Below are positions 45,108 through 53,168 of a stretch of 64,000 nt of DNA, one piece after another (within the stretch, counting starts at the first letter, position 1; every line of letters begins with the position of its first letter). The stretch covers positions 404,657 through 468,656 of the forward strand of contig NZ_JAANOW010000004.1 of the NCBI RefSeq assembly GCF_011758805.1, given 5' to 3'. Source of the stretch: Mycolicibacterium fluoranthenivorans. GTDB lineage: Bacteria > Actinomycetota > Actinomycetes > Mycobacteriales > Mycobacteriaceae. Both the position numbers and the translations under genes were made by a program. The notes beneath the pieces are model-generated. The model was not told the origin of the DNA and searched no databases. It saw only the letters and a list, made by a program, of their open reading frames with translations.

Positions 45108-47085
45108 CACCTGCTGCGGCCACGACGACCCCGGTGCCGACCGCGACGAACACGAGCGGGGCCCGGAGAAACTGTGGCAGGTCAGCGAGATCCGGGCTGC
45201 CGCGCTGGCCGGGGTGCTGCTGGTGGCGGGGCTGATCGTGGGCGGGGCCGGCGGGCCCAGACTGGTGATCCTGGTGGCGGAGGCCGCGGCGCTGGTGATC
45301 GCCGGTGTCACCTTCGTCCCGTCCACGTTGAAGCGGTTGGTGGCGGGCCAGATCGGTGTCGGCACCCTGATGACGATCGCCGCCGTCGGTGCGGTGGCCC
45401 TGGGTGAGGTCGGCGAGGCCGCGATGCTGGCGTTTTTGTTCGCGATCAGCGAAGGCCTCGAGGAGTACTCGATCACCCGTACCCGCCGAGGTTTGCGGGC
45501 GCTGCTGTCGCTGGTCCCGACCGTCGCCACGGTGCGCCGCGGCGGGCGCGAATACCGTGTCGCCCCAACCGAACTCGCCGTGGGCGAGGTGATGGTGGTC
45601 AAACCCGGGGAGCGCATCGCCACCGACGGTGTGATCACCGCGGGGCGCACCGCGCTGGACACCTCGGCGATCACCGGGGAATCGGTGCCGATCGAAGCCG
45701 GCCCCGGTGATGCGGTGTTCGCCGGCTCCATCAACGGCACCGGTGTGCTCGACGTGCAGATCACCGCCACCGCCACCGACAACTCGCTGGCCCGGATCGT
45801 ACAGATTGTGGAAGCCGAGCAGGCCCGCAAGGGTTCCAGCCAACGCCTGGCCGACCGGGTCGCCCGCCCGCTGGTACCAGCCATCATGGTCGCCGGGGTG
45901 ATCATCGCGGTAGTCGGCAGCCTGGTCGGGGACCCGCGGGTGTGGATCGAACGGGCGCTGGTGGTGCTGGTCGCGGCCTCACCGTGCGCGCTGGCGATCG
46001 CGGTGCCGGTCACCGTCGTCGCCGCGATCGGCGCCGCGAGCAAGATGGGTGTCCTCATCAAAGGCGGTGCCGCGCTGGAGGCATTGGGCCGCATCCGCGG
46101 AATCGCACTGGACAAGACCGGCACCCTGACCCGCAACCAGCCCACCGTCATCACCGTGGTACCCGCCGACGGGGTTTCGCGCCCCGAAGTGATGGCGGTG
46201 GCCGCCGCGCTGGAGGCCCGCAGTGAACACCCGCTGGCCGCGGCCATCCTGGCCGCCGCCGATCAGGTGACCCCGGCCCGCGATGTTGAATCGGCACCCG
46301 GCGCCGGCCTGTCCGGGTGGCTGGACGGAAGTCTGGTCCGGCTCGGGCGGCCCGGCTGGATCCAACCCGGCCCGCTGGCCGAGGTCATCGACCGGATGCA
46401 GCGCGCCGGGGCAACCGCGGTGCTCGTCGAACGCGACGGCGCCGTGCTGGGTGCGGTGGCGGTGCGCGACGAGCTGCGACCCGAAGCCCCCGAGGTGATC
46501 GGCGGGCTGCGCCGCGACGGCTACCAGGTGGCGATGCTGACCGGGGACAACGCGCGCACCGCCCGGGCCCTGGCCGTCGACGCCGGCATCGACGACGTGC
46601 ACGCCGACCTGCGGCCCGAGGACAAAGCCCGCATCATCGAGGAGCTGCGCTCCCGGCGGCCCACCGCGATGGTCGGTGACGGCGTCAACGACGCGCCCGC
46701 CCTGGCCACCGCCGACCTGGGCATCGCGATGGGTGCCATGGGCACCGACGTCGCCATCGAAACCGCCGACGTCGCCCTGATGGGCCAAGACCTGCGCCAC
46801 CTGCCCCAAGTGCTGTCCCACGCCCGCCGATCCCGGCGCATCATGCTGCAAAACATCGGCCTATCGTTGGCGATCATCACCATCTTGTTGCCACTGGCCC
46901 TGCTCGGTGTCCTCGGGCTGGCCGCCGTGGTGCTCGTGCACGAACTCGCCGAGATCGTCGTCATCGCCAACGGTGTCCGCGCCGGGCGCACCCAACCCCT
47001 AGCCGTTATCCCGCGACCAAACCGGCGGCGCGCGAGTCGCATCCGCCGCGCGACAGCAGAGATCGGAAACTCCGTAAACAGCTGA
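45100..47085 (+). CDS. CtpG-like heavy-metal P1B-type ATPase
   Basis: 661 residues, GTG start. The N-terminus is a short Cys/His/Asp segment (DTCCGHDDPGADRDEH) in place of an HMA domain. The pump core has TGESVPI, SPC in the metal helix (Ser294 in AASPCALAIAVPVTVV), DKTGTLTRNQP with Asp338, and [14 protein letters not shown]. The helix sequence is close to CtpG of M. tuberculosis, whose gene is also linked to cmtR. It likely exports Cd, Zn or related ions, depending on what the sensor binds. DUF302 follows after 17 bp. Confidence 0.82.
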   Translation: MSDTCCGHDDPGADRDEHERGPEKLWQVSEIRAAALAGVLLVAGLIVGGAGGPRLVILVAEAAALVIAGVTFVPSTLKRLVAGQIGVGTLMTIAAVGAVALGEVGEAAMLAFLFAISEGLEEYSITRTRRGLRALLSLVPTVATVRRGGREYRVAPTELAVGEVMVVKPGERIATDGVITAGRTALDTSAITGESVPIEAGPGDAVFAGSINGTGVLDVQITATATDNSLARIVQIVEAEQARKGSSQRLADRVARPLVPAIMVAGVIIAVVGSLVGDPRVWIERALVVLVAASPCALAIAVPVTVVAAIGAASKMGVLIKGGAALEALGRIRGIALDKTGTLTRNQPTVITVVPADGVSRPEVMAVAAALEARSEHPLAAAILAAADQVTPARDVESAPGAGLSGWLDGSLVRLGRPGWIQPGPLAEVIDRMQRAGATAVLVERDGAVLGAVAVRDELRPEAPEVIGGLRRDGYQVAMLTGDNARTARALAVDAGIDDVHADLRPEDKARIIEELRSRRPTAMVGDGVNDAPALATADLGIAMGAMGTDVAIETADVALMGQDLRHLPQVLSHARRSRRIMLQNIGLSLAIITILLPLALLGVLGLAAVVLVHELAEIVVIANGVRAGRTQPLAVIPRPNRRRASRIRRATAEIGNSVNS

Positions 47086-47102
47086 GTAGGAAAGAGACAA
47101 CG

Positions 47103-47510
47103 ATGACCAAGCTGGCAATATCAACCACACTGCACACCTCCTTCGACGACGCGGTCGCGCGGACCCGAAAAGCCCTGGCCGACCACGGGTTCGGGGTGCT
47201 CACCGAGATCGATGTGAAAGCCACCATGAAGGCCAAACTCGACGCCGACATGGCCGACTATCTGATCCTGGGAGCCTGCAACCCGCCGCTGGCGCATCAA
47301 GCCGTGCTCAGCGACCCCGAGATCGGGCTGCTGCTGCCCTGCAACGTCGTCGTGCGCGCCGACACCACCCACGGCAACGACACCGTCATCGTCGATGCCA
47401 TCAATCCCGCGCTGATGGCCGACCTCAGCGACGCACCCGGAGTAGCACAGGTCGCCGAACAGGTCACCACCAAACTGCAAGCCGTCATCGACGCACTCGA
47501 CCACACCTAA
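47103..47510 (+). CDS. DUF302 protein
   Basis: 135 residues, ATG start with AGGAAAG seven to thirteen bases upstream. Single DUF302 domain: TSFDDAVARTRKALADHGFGVLTE at the start (typical 'Tyr/Phe-Asp-Glu-Ala' helix), then YLILGACNPPLAHQAL-like segment and LLPCNVVVR. The fold is alpha/beta and often partners with metal or oxidative-stress genes; a biochemical role is not established to my knowledge. The Cys in GACNP and LPCN are conserved in many members and may bind a ligand. It is 17 bp after the ATPase, so same operon. Confidence 0.8.
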   Translation: MTKLAISTTLHTSFDDAVARTRKALADHGFGVLTEIDVKATMKAKLDADMADYLILGACNPPLAHQAVLSDPEIGLLLPCNVVVRADTTHGNDTVIVDAINPALMADLSDAPGVAQVAEQVTTKLQAVIDALDHT

Positions 47511-47677
47511 CCCACCCCGGGTCATGGGTGGCCGTGCGAACGATGACGGGTGCGCGCTGGGGTGGTAGGCCACCGGCCACGCTGTTGGAGAAGACCCGCA
47601 ATCGAAGGCCTACCTGCACTCGTCAAGCCGGCCAATCCGATTGTCGTCGACCGCAACCCCGACCCGGAGGCGTTGTT

Positions 47678-47899
47678 ATGCCGCAGATTCGCTTGGATAT
47701 CGCCGATGCCGTCGAATTGAACGAGCTCCTGCAGTTCGTCAACGACTGGCTCGCCTCCGACACCGAGCGCCTCGACGCAGCACTGACCCACTACGTCGGT
47801 CATCCCGCCTGCACCGCCGACGAACTCCGCGCCGACCTTGACCGGTTCATCTTCCTGCTCGGTGGCAATGACGGCGAACCACTCTTCGGACACGAATAG
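47678..47899 (+). CDS. 73-residue hypothetical protein
   Basis: 73 residues from ATG 47678 with GGAGG seven bases upstream, which makes it a likely real gene. The sequence is acidic and helical (VELNELLQFVNDWLAS, ADELRADLDRFIFLLGG), with no membrane segment or metal motif. Not recognised. It may be the last gene of the CmtR-like operon, 167 bp after DUF302, or stand alone. Confidence 0.5.
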   Translation: MPQIRLDIADAVELNELLQFVNDWLASDTERLDAALTHYVGHPACTADELRADLDRFIFLLGGNDGEPLFGHE

Positions 47900-48068
47900 C
47901 AAAAGGTGCTCTGCGACGCGCCAGTCGCACCACAGCGGTGGGGCTGGCGCAGCCCAACCCGCAGGGTCGGGAAGGTGGCACGCGGCCCGCCGAAGTCGGA
48001 ACGCATCTACACGTTCCTGCACCGAACCGACCACAACCGACCAGCACGAACGAACCAGGCTGAAACGG

Positions 48069-48524
48069 CTACCGCTGAGGCGTGGTTGGGACGGCCGGAG
48101 TTGTGGTCGGCGATGGCTGCTGACCGGGACCCATCATCCCGGGTCCCCACGATCCGGGGCCCGTCATCCCGCCCGGTCCCCACGATCCGGGGCCCGTCAT
48201 CCCGCCCGGTCCCCACGATCCGGGCCCCATCATCCCGCCGGGCCCCATCATCCCGCCGGGCCCCATCATCCCGCCGGGCCCCATCATCCCGCCGGGATAA
48301 GACGCACCGCGCCCGTCACGGTAACCGCCGCCGTACTGCCTCCCGACGAAGAACCCGGAGAAGAAGATCACCGCAACGATAAACACGACACCAGCAACGA
48401 TGCCCACCCATGCCGCGCTCTGGGCAAGCCTATTGGGACGATCCGATCCAGGCGACAGCTCCCCGCGCCGCTGCGCGGTGGCCACCGCTGACGGTTCGGT
48501 CCGGGATTCGGGTGTTTCGGTCAT
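48069..48524 (-). CDS. Single-pass membrane protein with Gly-Gly-Met-Met-Gly-Pro repeats
   Basis: 151 residues, ATG start. A polar N-terminal tail, one membrane helix (residues ~38-60, WVGIVAGVVFIVAVIFFSGFF), then an external repeat tail with four GGMMGPG units and three GSWGPGG units, ending in a Pro/Thr tail. It resembles the repeat protein at 43161 and the cupredoxin linker, but is a separate transcription unit. A CopR-like box lies 47 bp before its start, which argues for a role in copper binding at the cell surface. Family not recognised. Confidence 0.65.
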   Translation of the reverse strand: MTETPESRTEPSAVATAQRRGELSPGSDRPNRLAQSAAWVGIVAGVVFIVAVIFFSGFFVGRQYGGGYRDGRGASYPGGMMGPGGMMGPGGMMGPGGMMGPGSWGPGGMTGPGSWGPGGMTGPGSWGPGMMGPGQQPSPTTTPAVPTTPQR

Positions 48525-48570
48525 GACTCGATCATGCCGACCCCACCCAAGCGATGAATCGAAACGTCGC

Positions 48571-48596
48571 GTTCTTCATCGAATCTTCACTGAACC
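48571..48596 (-). promoter_or_regulatory. CopR-like box C, inside the mobile element
   Basis: On the minus strand it reads TTCAG-TGAAGATTCGA-TGAAGAAC: TGAAGATTC and TGAAGAACG in tandem with an 11-bp period. The TGAAG core occurs twice in phase. It lies 47 bp upstream of the Met-repeat membrane protein. It matches the chromosomal boxes at 27.5 and 32.5 kb, and no CopRS genes occur inside the element. Confidence 0.6.
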
Positions 48597-48833
48597 ACTA
48601 GCTCACCAATACCGATCGACGACCCGGATCGATCTGGAGATCGTGGCGGTCGCCCCGAACGCTATGCAGAAGCGTTCACCGTTGTTCACTGCAGCACGGC
48701 CCGGTTTCCTGCACCATCTTGAGCCGCTCGCAACGCTGCTTGGACGCATCGCGCCGAGGCTGGGTGCCGTCCAGGTCCTCCCCATCGACAGGGCGACGTA
48801 AACCTCGCGCAACCAAGCACACCTTGCAATGAT

Positions 48834-48855
48834 CCAAGTATCAATGGAATATTGG
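48834..48855 (+). promoter_or_regulatory. Candidate operator of the MBL-MFS-ArsR operon
   Basis: An imperfect inverted repeat, CCAAGTAT-caatgg-AATATTGG, 38 bp before the ATG of the MBL gene, in an AT-rich patch. ArsR-family sulfide/persulfide sensors bind such sites. The ArsR-rhodanese encoded at the end of the operon is the natural candidate. The 48,525-48,892 gap otherwise holds the divergent promoter region and box C, and no gene. Confidence 0.4.
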
Positions 48856-48892
48856 AACGAAGTGGTTGTACGGCGCGGTTGGAGGCGAATTG

Positions 48893-50251
48893 ATGGGCGA
48901 TGTGAACGTGATCCCGCTGGTAGACGAGGGGCTGGGAAATTCGGCGTATCTGGTGGACTTGGCGGATGGTCGCGCGCTGGCGGTCGACGCGAGCCGTGAT
49001 CTGCGCCGGTTGCGAGAGGCCGCCGAGAAACGGGGGTTGAAGCTGGCGTACGCCGCGGACACCCACCTGCACGCCGATTTCCTGACGGGCGCGGTGGCGC
49101 TCGCGGCCAGCGACGGCGCGACGGTGCTGGCGTCGGCGGCCGGCAATCGGGAGTATCCCCATACCCCGCTGGCCGACGCCGACGAGGTCGACCTGGGCGG
49201 GCTGACGCTGCGCACGCTGGCCACCCCCGGACACACCCATGAGCACATTGCCTTCGAGCTGCTCGACGGTCCGCGAACTTTGGGCGTGTTCACCGGCGGC
49301 TCGCTTCTGGTGGGGTCTGCCGCCCGTACCGACCTGGTGGCGCCGGAGCGGACCGAGGAACTCGCGCGGGCACAGTACCGGTCGCTGCATCGGTTGGCCC
49401 GCCTCGACGACGACGTCGCGGTGTGGCCCACTCACGGGGCGGGCTCGTTCTGCTCCGCGCCACCCGGGGCCCAGCGGACCTCGACGATCGGCATCGAACG
49501 CGCCACCAACGCCCTGCTTCGCGCCGACAGCGAGGACGTGTTCGTCAAGCAGCTGCTGGATTCCCTAGGGAGCTTCCCGCCCTATTTCTTGCGGCTCGGC
49601 GAGATCAACCGCCGCGGCCCCGCCCTCGTCGAGGGGGACACGCTGCACTCCCTCCGTGCCCCTGAGGTTGCAGCCCTGCGGGCCTCGGGCGCCGCTGTGG
49701 TGGACGTGCGGCCGATCACCGACTTCGCCGCCGGCCATGTCCCCGGATCGGTATCCATCGCACTGCGGCCGGTGTTCGCGACCTGGCTGGGCTGGCTTGT
49801 CGCATCGGACAAGCCGCTGGTGATCGTGCGCAACCCCGACCAGGATCCCGCCGAGATCGTGTGGCAGGCCCGCAAGATCGGCTACGACCTGATCGCCGGC
49901 GAGCTCGACGGTGGCATGTCGTCCTGGACCGCCGCCGGTAAGCCGACGAGCACGATCCCGCTGGTCACCGCCGAGCGGATCGGCGCCGTCCGGGTCCTCG
50001 ACATCCGGCAGGACAACGAATTCGCCTCCGGCCACCTACCCGCCGCCGACCACATCGAGCTCGGCGCGCTGGCCGGTCGCGCCGGCGACCTGCCAGCCGG
50101 ACCGACCGTGGTGATGTGTGGCCACGGGGAGCGGGCGATGAGCGCTGCCAGCGTGCTGGCGGGCGCCGGCCGCCACGACCTGGCCGTGCTCGACGGCGGA
50201 CCGCAGGACTGGGCCGAGTCGACCGGCCAGTCCCTGCAGGTCGCCTCGTGA
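48893..50251 (+). CDS. MBL-fold hydrolase (persulfide dioxygenase-like) fused to two rhodanese domains
   Basis: 452 residues from ATG 48893 with GGAGG seven bases upstream. N-terminal ~215 residues: metallo-beta-lactamase fold with THLHADFLTG (HxHxD), TPGHTHEH and WPTHGAG, as in ETHE1-like persulfide dioxygenases. Two rhodanese-like domains follow: the first (VVDVRPITDFAAGHVPGS) lacks the active Cys (VIVRNPDQDP); the second has VMCGHGERAMSAA with the catalytic Cys. It probably oxidises glutathione-like or mycothiol persulfide and transfers sulfur. It is first in an operon with an MFS transporter and an ArsR-rhodanese. Confidence 0.85.
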   Translation: MGDVNVIPLVDEGLGNSAYLVDLADGRALAVDASRDLRRLREAAEKRGLKLAYAADTHLHADFLTGAVALAASDGATVLASAAGNREYPHTPLADADEVDLGGLTLRTLATPGHTHEHIAFELLDGPRTLGVFTGGSLLVGSAARTDLVAPERTEELARAQYRSLHRLARLDDDVAVWPTHGAGSFCSAPPGAQRTSTIGIERATNALLRADSEDVFVKQLLDSLGSFPPYFLRLGEINRRGPALVEGDTLHSLRAPEVAALRASGAAVVDVRPITDFAAGHVPGSVSIALRPVFATWLGWLVASDKPLVIVRNPDQDPAEIVWQARKIGYDLIAGELDGGMSSWTAAGKPTSTIPLVTAERIGAVRVLDIRQDNEFASGHLPAADHIELGALAGRAGDLPAGPTVVMCGHGERAMSAASVLAGAGRHDLAVLDGGPQDWAESTGQSLQVAS

Positions 50252-51561
50252 ACCCCCTGCCGCACAAGACCACCGCTGATCAGCGCATCGAGCTGGGGTT
50301 GCGCCAGAACGCCGCCCAGTTCACCCTGCTGGTCGTGGTCAACGCCCTGGTCGGCGGAATGCTCGGCCAGGAACGGACCGTCCTGCCGCTGTTGGGTGAG
50401 CGGGTGTTCGGTATCCGCGCCTACACGGCGGGGCTGTCGTTCATCCTGGTGTTCGGGGTGGCCAAGGCCGCCACCAACTACTTCGCCGGCACCTGGTCCG
50501 ACCGGTTCGGCCGCAAACCGGTGCTGGTGGCCGGCTGGCTGGTCGCGGTTCCCGTGCCGCTGCTGCTGATCTGGGCGCCGTCGTGGTCGTGGGTCATCGT
50601 CGCCAACGTGCTGCTCGGCATCAGTCAGGGCCTGACCTGGTCGACCACCGTGGTGATGAAGATCGACCTGGTCGGCCCGGCACGACGCGGTCTCGCGATG
50701 GGCCTCAACGAGGCTGCTGGCTACGGCGCGGTCGCGGTCACCGCCCTGGCCACCGGCTATCTGGCCGAGTCCTACGGCCTGCGCCCGGCGCCATTTCTGC
50801 TCGGTATCGCGTTCGCCGCGCTCGGCCTGGGACTGTCCACCCTTGCAGTCAGGGAGACCCGCGAGTACGCGCGGCTCGAGGCTGCGACCCACGTGGCCCG
50901 CGCCGACGGCCGCCACGACCACCTGCACAGCGAGTTGACCAATCGGGAAGTGTTCACCCAGACCAGCCTCCGCGAGCCGGCGCTGTCATCAGCCTGCCAG
51001 GCCGGCCTGGTCAACAACCTCAACGACGGCCTGGCCTGGGGCCTTTTCCCGATCCTTTTCGCCGCCGCCGGGCTGTCGGTCGGGAAGATCGGTCTGCTGG
51101 CCGCGCTGTACCCGGCGGTGTGGGGAGTCGGTCAGCTGGTCACCGGCGCGCTCTCGGACCGGTGGGGCCGCAAATGGATGATCGCCGCCGGAATGTGGCT
51201 GCAGGCAATCGCTTTGGGCCTGATCGCCTACGTTGACACGTTCGCGATATGGGCCGTCGCGGCGGTGCTGCTCGGCGCAGGAACCGCGATGGTCTACCCG
51301 ACCCTGCTCGCCGCGATCGGCGACGTCGCCCACCCGGCCTGGCGGGCCCGGGCCGTCGGAACCTACCGACTGTGGCGCGATGGCGGCTTCGCGGTCGGCG
51401 CACTGCTCGCCGGCATTGTCGCCGACGCCCTCGGAATCCGCGCCGCGATCTGGACCGTGGCGGCTCTCACCGCGATATCGGGCCTGATCGTCGCGCTGCG
51501 CATGTACGAGACCCACCACCGACCCGCAACCACCGCGCAGGAGAAAGCCACCAATGGGTGA
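50248..51561 (+). CDS. Major facilitator superfamily transporter
   Basis: 437 residues from GTG 50248, which overlaps the upstream stop by four bases. About 12 membrane helices. Family signature loops are visible: SDRFGRKPVLVAG between helices 2 and 3, and SDRWGRKWMI in the second half. Substrate unknown. Its position between a persulfide-type enzyme and an ArsR-rhodanese suggests export of a sulfur compound, an oxyanion or a metal-thiol conjugate. Its end overlaps the next gene by eight bases. Confidence 0.82.
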   Translation: MNPLPHKTTADQRIELGLRQNAAQFTLLVVVNALVGGMLGQERTVLPLLGERVFGIRAYTAGLSFILVFGVAKAATNYFAGTWSDRFGRKPVLVAGWLVAVPVPLLLIWAPSWSWVIVANVLLGISQGLTWSTTVVMKIDLVGPARRGLAMGLNEAAGYGAVAVTALATGYLAESYGLRPAPFLLGIAFAALGLGLSTLAVRETREYARLEAATHVARADGRHDHLHSELTNREVFTQTSLREPALSSACQAGLVNNLNDGLAWGLFPILFAAAGLSVGKIGLLAALYPAVWGVGQLVTGALSDRWGRKWMIAAGMWLQAIALGLIAYVDTFAIWAVAAVLLGAGTAMVYPTLLAAIGDVAHPAWRARAVGTYRLWRDGGFAVGALLAGIVADALGIRAAIWTVAALTAISGLIVALRMYETHHRPATTAQEKATNG

Positions 51562-52219
51562 TCGCGCGACCAAGGACGCCCTGTTCGCCGAATTCGCCGC
51601 GCTCGGCAAGGCCCTGGGCAGCCCCAAGCGGCTCGAGGTGCTCGACCTGCTGGCCCAGGGGCCCCGCAGCGTGGACGAGCTCGCAACCGCCACCCAGGTT
51701 GGGATCAGTAGCTGCTCGGCACACCTGCAAGCACTGCGCCAAGCCGGCCTGGTCGACACCCGACGCGAGGGCACGCGGATCTTCTACTCCCTGGCCGGCG
51801 ACGACGTCGCCGCACTGTGGGACCACCTGCGCCGAGTCGCCCAGCGACACCGCCCGCACACCGAACTCGCGCGACGCGCCTATCTGGGCCCCGAGGACAC
51901 CACCGCCATCAACACCGACGAACTCCTGCGCCGCCTCGACGGCGGCGACACCGTCATCCTCGACGTACGCCCCGACCCCGAGTACACCGCCGGCCACCTC
52001 CCAGGAGCGGTCCACATCCCACTCGATGAGCTCACTCAGCGCCTTTCGGAATTACCCCCGGGCCGGGAGATCGTCGCCTACTGCCGCGGCCGCTACTGCG
52101 TGCTAGCCCACGATGCGGTTCGCCTGTTGAGCCGCCACGGAATGACCGCCCGACGCGCCGCCGACGGCATCCTCGAATGGAAACTCGCCGGCCTGCCCAT
52201 CGACACCGGCGCCGCCTGA
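51554..52219 (+). CDS. ArsR-family regulator fused to a rhodanese domain
   Basis: 221 residues. N-terminal ~100 residues: ArsR winged helix with TQVGISSCSAHLQALRQAG. C-terminal ~110 residues: rhodanese with ILDVRPDPEYTAGHLPGA and active-site YCRGRYCVLA (two Cys, spacing C-x-x-x-C). Such fusions sense persulfide or sulfide by modification of the Cys and release DNA. It overlaps the MFS gene and should autoregulate the three-gene operon through the palindrome at 48,834. Confidence 0.85.
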   Translation: MGDRATKDALFAEFAALGKALGSPKRLEVLDLLAQGPRSVDELATATQVGISSCSAHLQALRQAGLVDTRREGTRIFYSLAGDDVAALWDHLRRVAQRHRPHTELARRAYLGPEDTTAINTDELLRRLDGGDTVILDVRPDPEYTAGHLPGAVHIPLDELTQRLSELPPGREIVAYCRGRYCVLAHDAVRLLSRHGMTARRAADGILEWKLAGLPIDTGAA

Positions 52220-52312
52220 GAGCAGTTCAGCAGCGCCTTCAGGCACCGAGGCAGCCACACCTGGGCCTTGGTTGACGGCTGGATCACCGACCATGGACGC
52301 GAAAGACAAACG

Positions 52313-52468
52313 TTGACACACCCCGAGCCAGCCGAACTCACGGCACCCGACTTCGCCTCGATCCAACGGCGCACAATCCGTGTCCTCATGGCGGCACAAA
52401 TCTTCAGCGGCGCCGGCCTGGCCGCGGGGATCAAAGTCGGAGCCCTGCTCGCCCAAGACATGCTCGGC
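52313..52468 (+). pseudogene. N-terminal remnant of an MFS transporter
   Basis: A 52-codon stretch from a TTG: RRTIRVLMAAQIFSGAG then LAAGIKVGALLAQDMLG, the first helix and loop of an MFS drug transporter family common in mycobacteria. After DMLG the frame leaves the family and no further helices follow, so this is a decayed fragment. The bases to 52,657 show no gene. Confidence 0.55.
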
Positions 52469-52657
52469 TTGTACCGGCTTGGCCGGGGTGCGCAATGCGG
52501 TGCACCCGATGACCTCCGACGTCGTACAGATGTGTACTACTTAGGTGACAGTTTCACCGGCGGTCAACATGTAGAAGACGATCTGACCAGGCGCCACGAC
52601 GCCAAAGTGCCACTTCCTTACAGATAAGCGGTAGGCCACCACCCCCAACCCAGCCCG

Positions 52658-52932
52658 CTGGGCATCGGCTGGACAGCGCTCACCGCGCTGGTGATGTTCG
52701 CCTTGGCAGCTGGCAAGGCCCGCACCGGCGCCTCCTTGAACAACCCGGTGTTGCGAGCACCGAGGGTCGGGTGACGCTCATTGATCGGCTGCTCGCGGTG
52801 GCGGTGCCGGTGAGTTTGATCCTGAACACCGCACTGGGCTGGTGGTGGGCCGATCCGGTCGCCAGCTACCTGCTGGTGTTCGACGCGGTCCGCGAGGTTC
52901 GTACCATCTTCTCCACCGGTGAGCACGTGTGA
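52658..52932 (+). pseudogene. Frameshifted C-terminal remnant of a cation diffusion facilitator
   Basis: Frame 1 (52658-52774): LGIGWTALTALVMFALAAG then KARTGASLNNPVLR, followed by a premature stop. Another frame resumes at ~52765 with EGRVTLIDRLLAVAVPVSL then NTALGWWWADPVASYLLVF and REVRTIFSTGEHV, ending at TGA 52930-52932. Together they are the last helices of a CDF-type cation transporter. A small indel near 52,765 broke it, and its 5' part is missing. Confidence 0.6.
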
Positions 52933-53070
52933 CCGGTCCGTTGGGGTCAGACCCGCTGATCGGCATCGCGGGCGCTTCTACACACCGTGGGGCACAACCA
53001 TACAGATAGGACCGCTAGCAAAGTCTGGATTGGTCTAGTTCTTAAAGGGGCGATCCGCACAACCGCTTTT

Positions 53071-53168
53071 CTGCGAACCTCGCGAACGTAGCCGATACCG
53101 TCCGTTCGTCACGCTGGGCAGAGGGCTCACCGCGAACGTTACGAACGCCAGTCGGCCACGGTGCTAAC
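53071..53168 (-). repeat. Right-end sequence of the mobile element
   Basis: On the minus strand, from the junction: GTTAGCACC, then GTTCGTAACGTTCGCGGTG, then CCCAGCGTGACGAACGGACG, then ACGTTCGCGAGGTTC. It is an inverted match of L1 and L2. GTTCGCG motifs recur as on the left. Between 52,933 and 53,070 there is no recognisable gene. Confidence 0.7.

Larger units (their letters stand above)
37765..53168 (+). mobile_element. ~15.4-kb Tn554-like integrated element with metal and sulfur cargo
   Basis: Boundaries are set by the split DUF1942 gene: left Gly-Lys-Val-Tyr-Phe then CTTAGCGCC, right GGTGCTAAC then Tyr-Phe-Asp-Val. The extreme ends are inverted (CTTAGCGCC and GTTAGCACC read inward). The flanking six bases are TACTTC on the left and TATTTC on the right, differing by one base, as expected for the short core of Tn554-type integration. 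Three recombination genes at the left end (38.3-42.8 kb) have the tnpABC order. Cargo covers metal-binding proteins, a metal pump and a persulfide-type operon. Longer inverted copies of a ~90-bp sequence lie just inside the ends. Confidence 0.8.
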
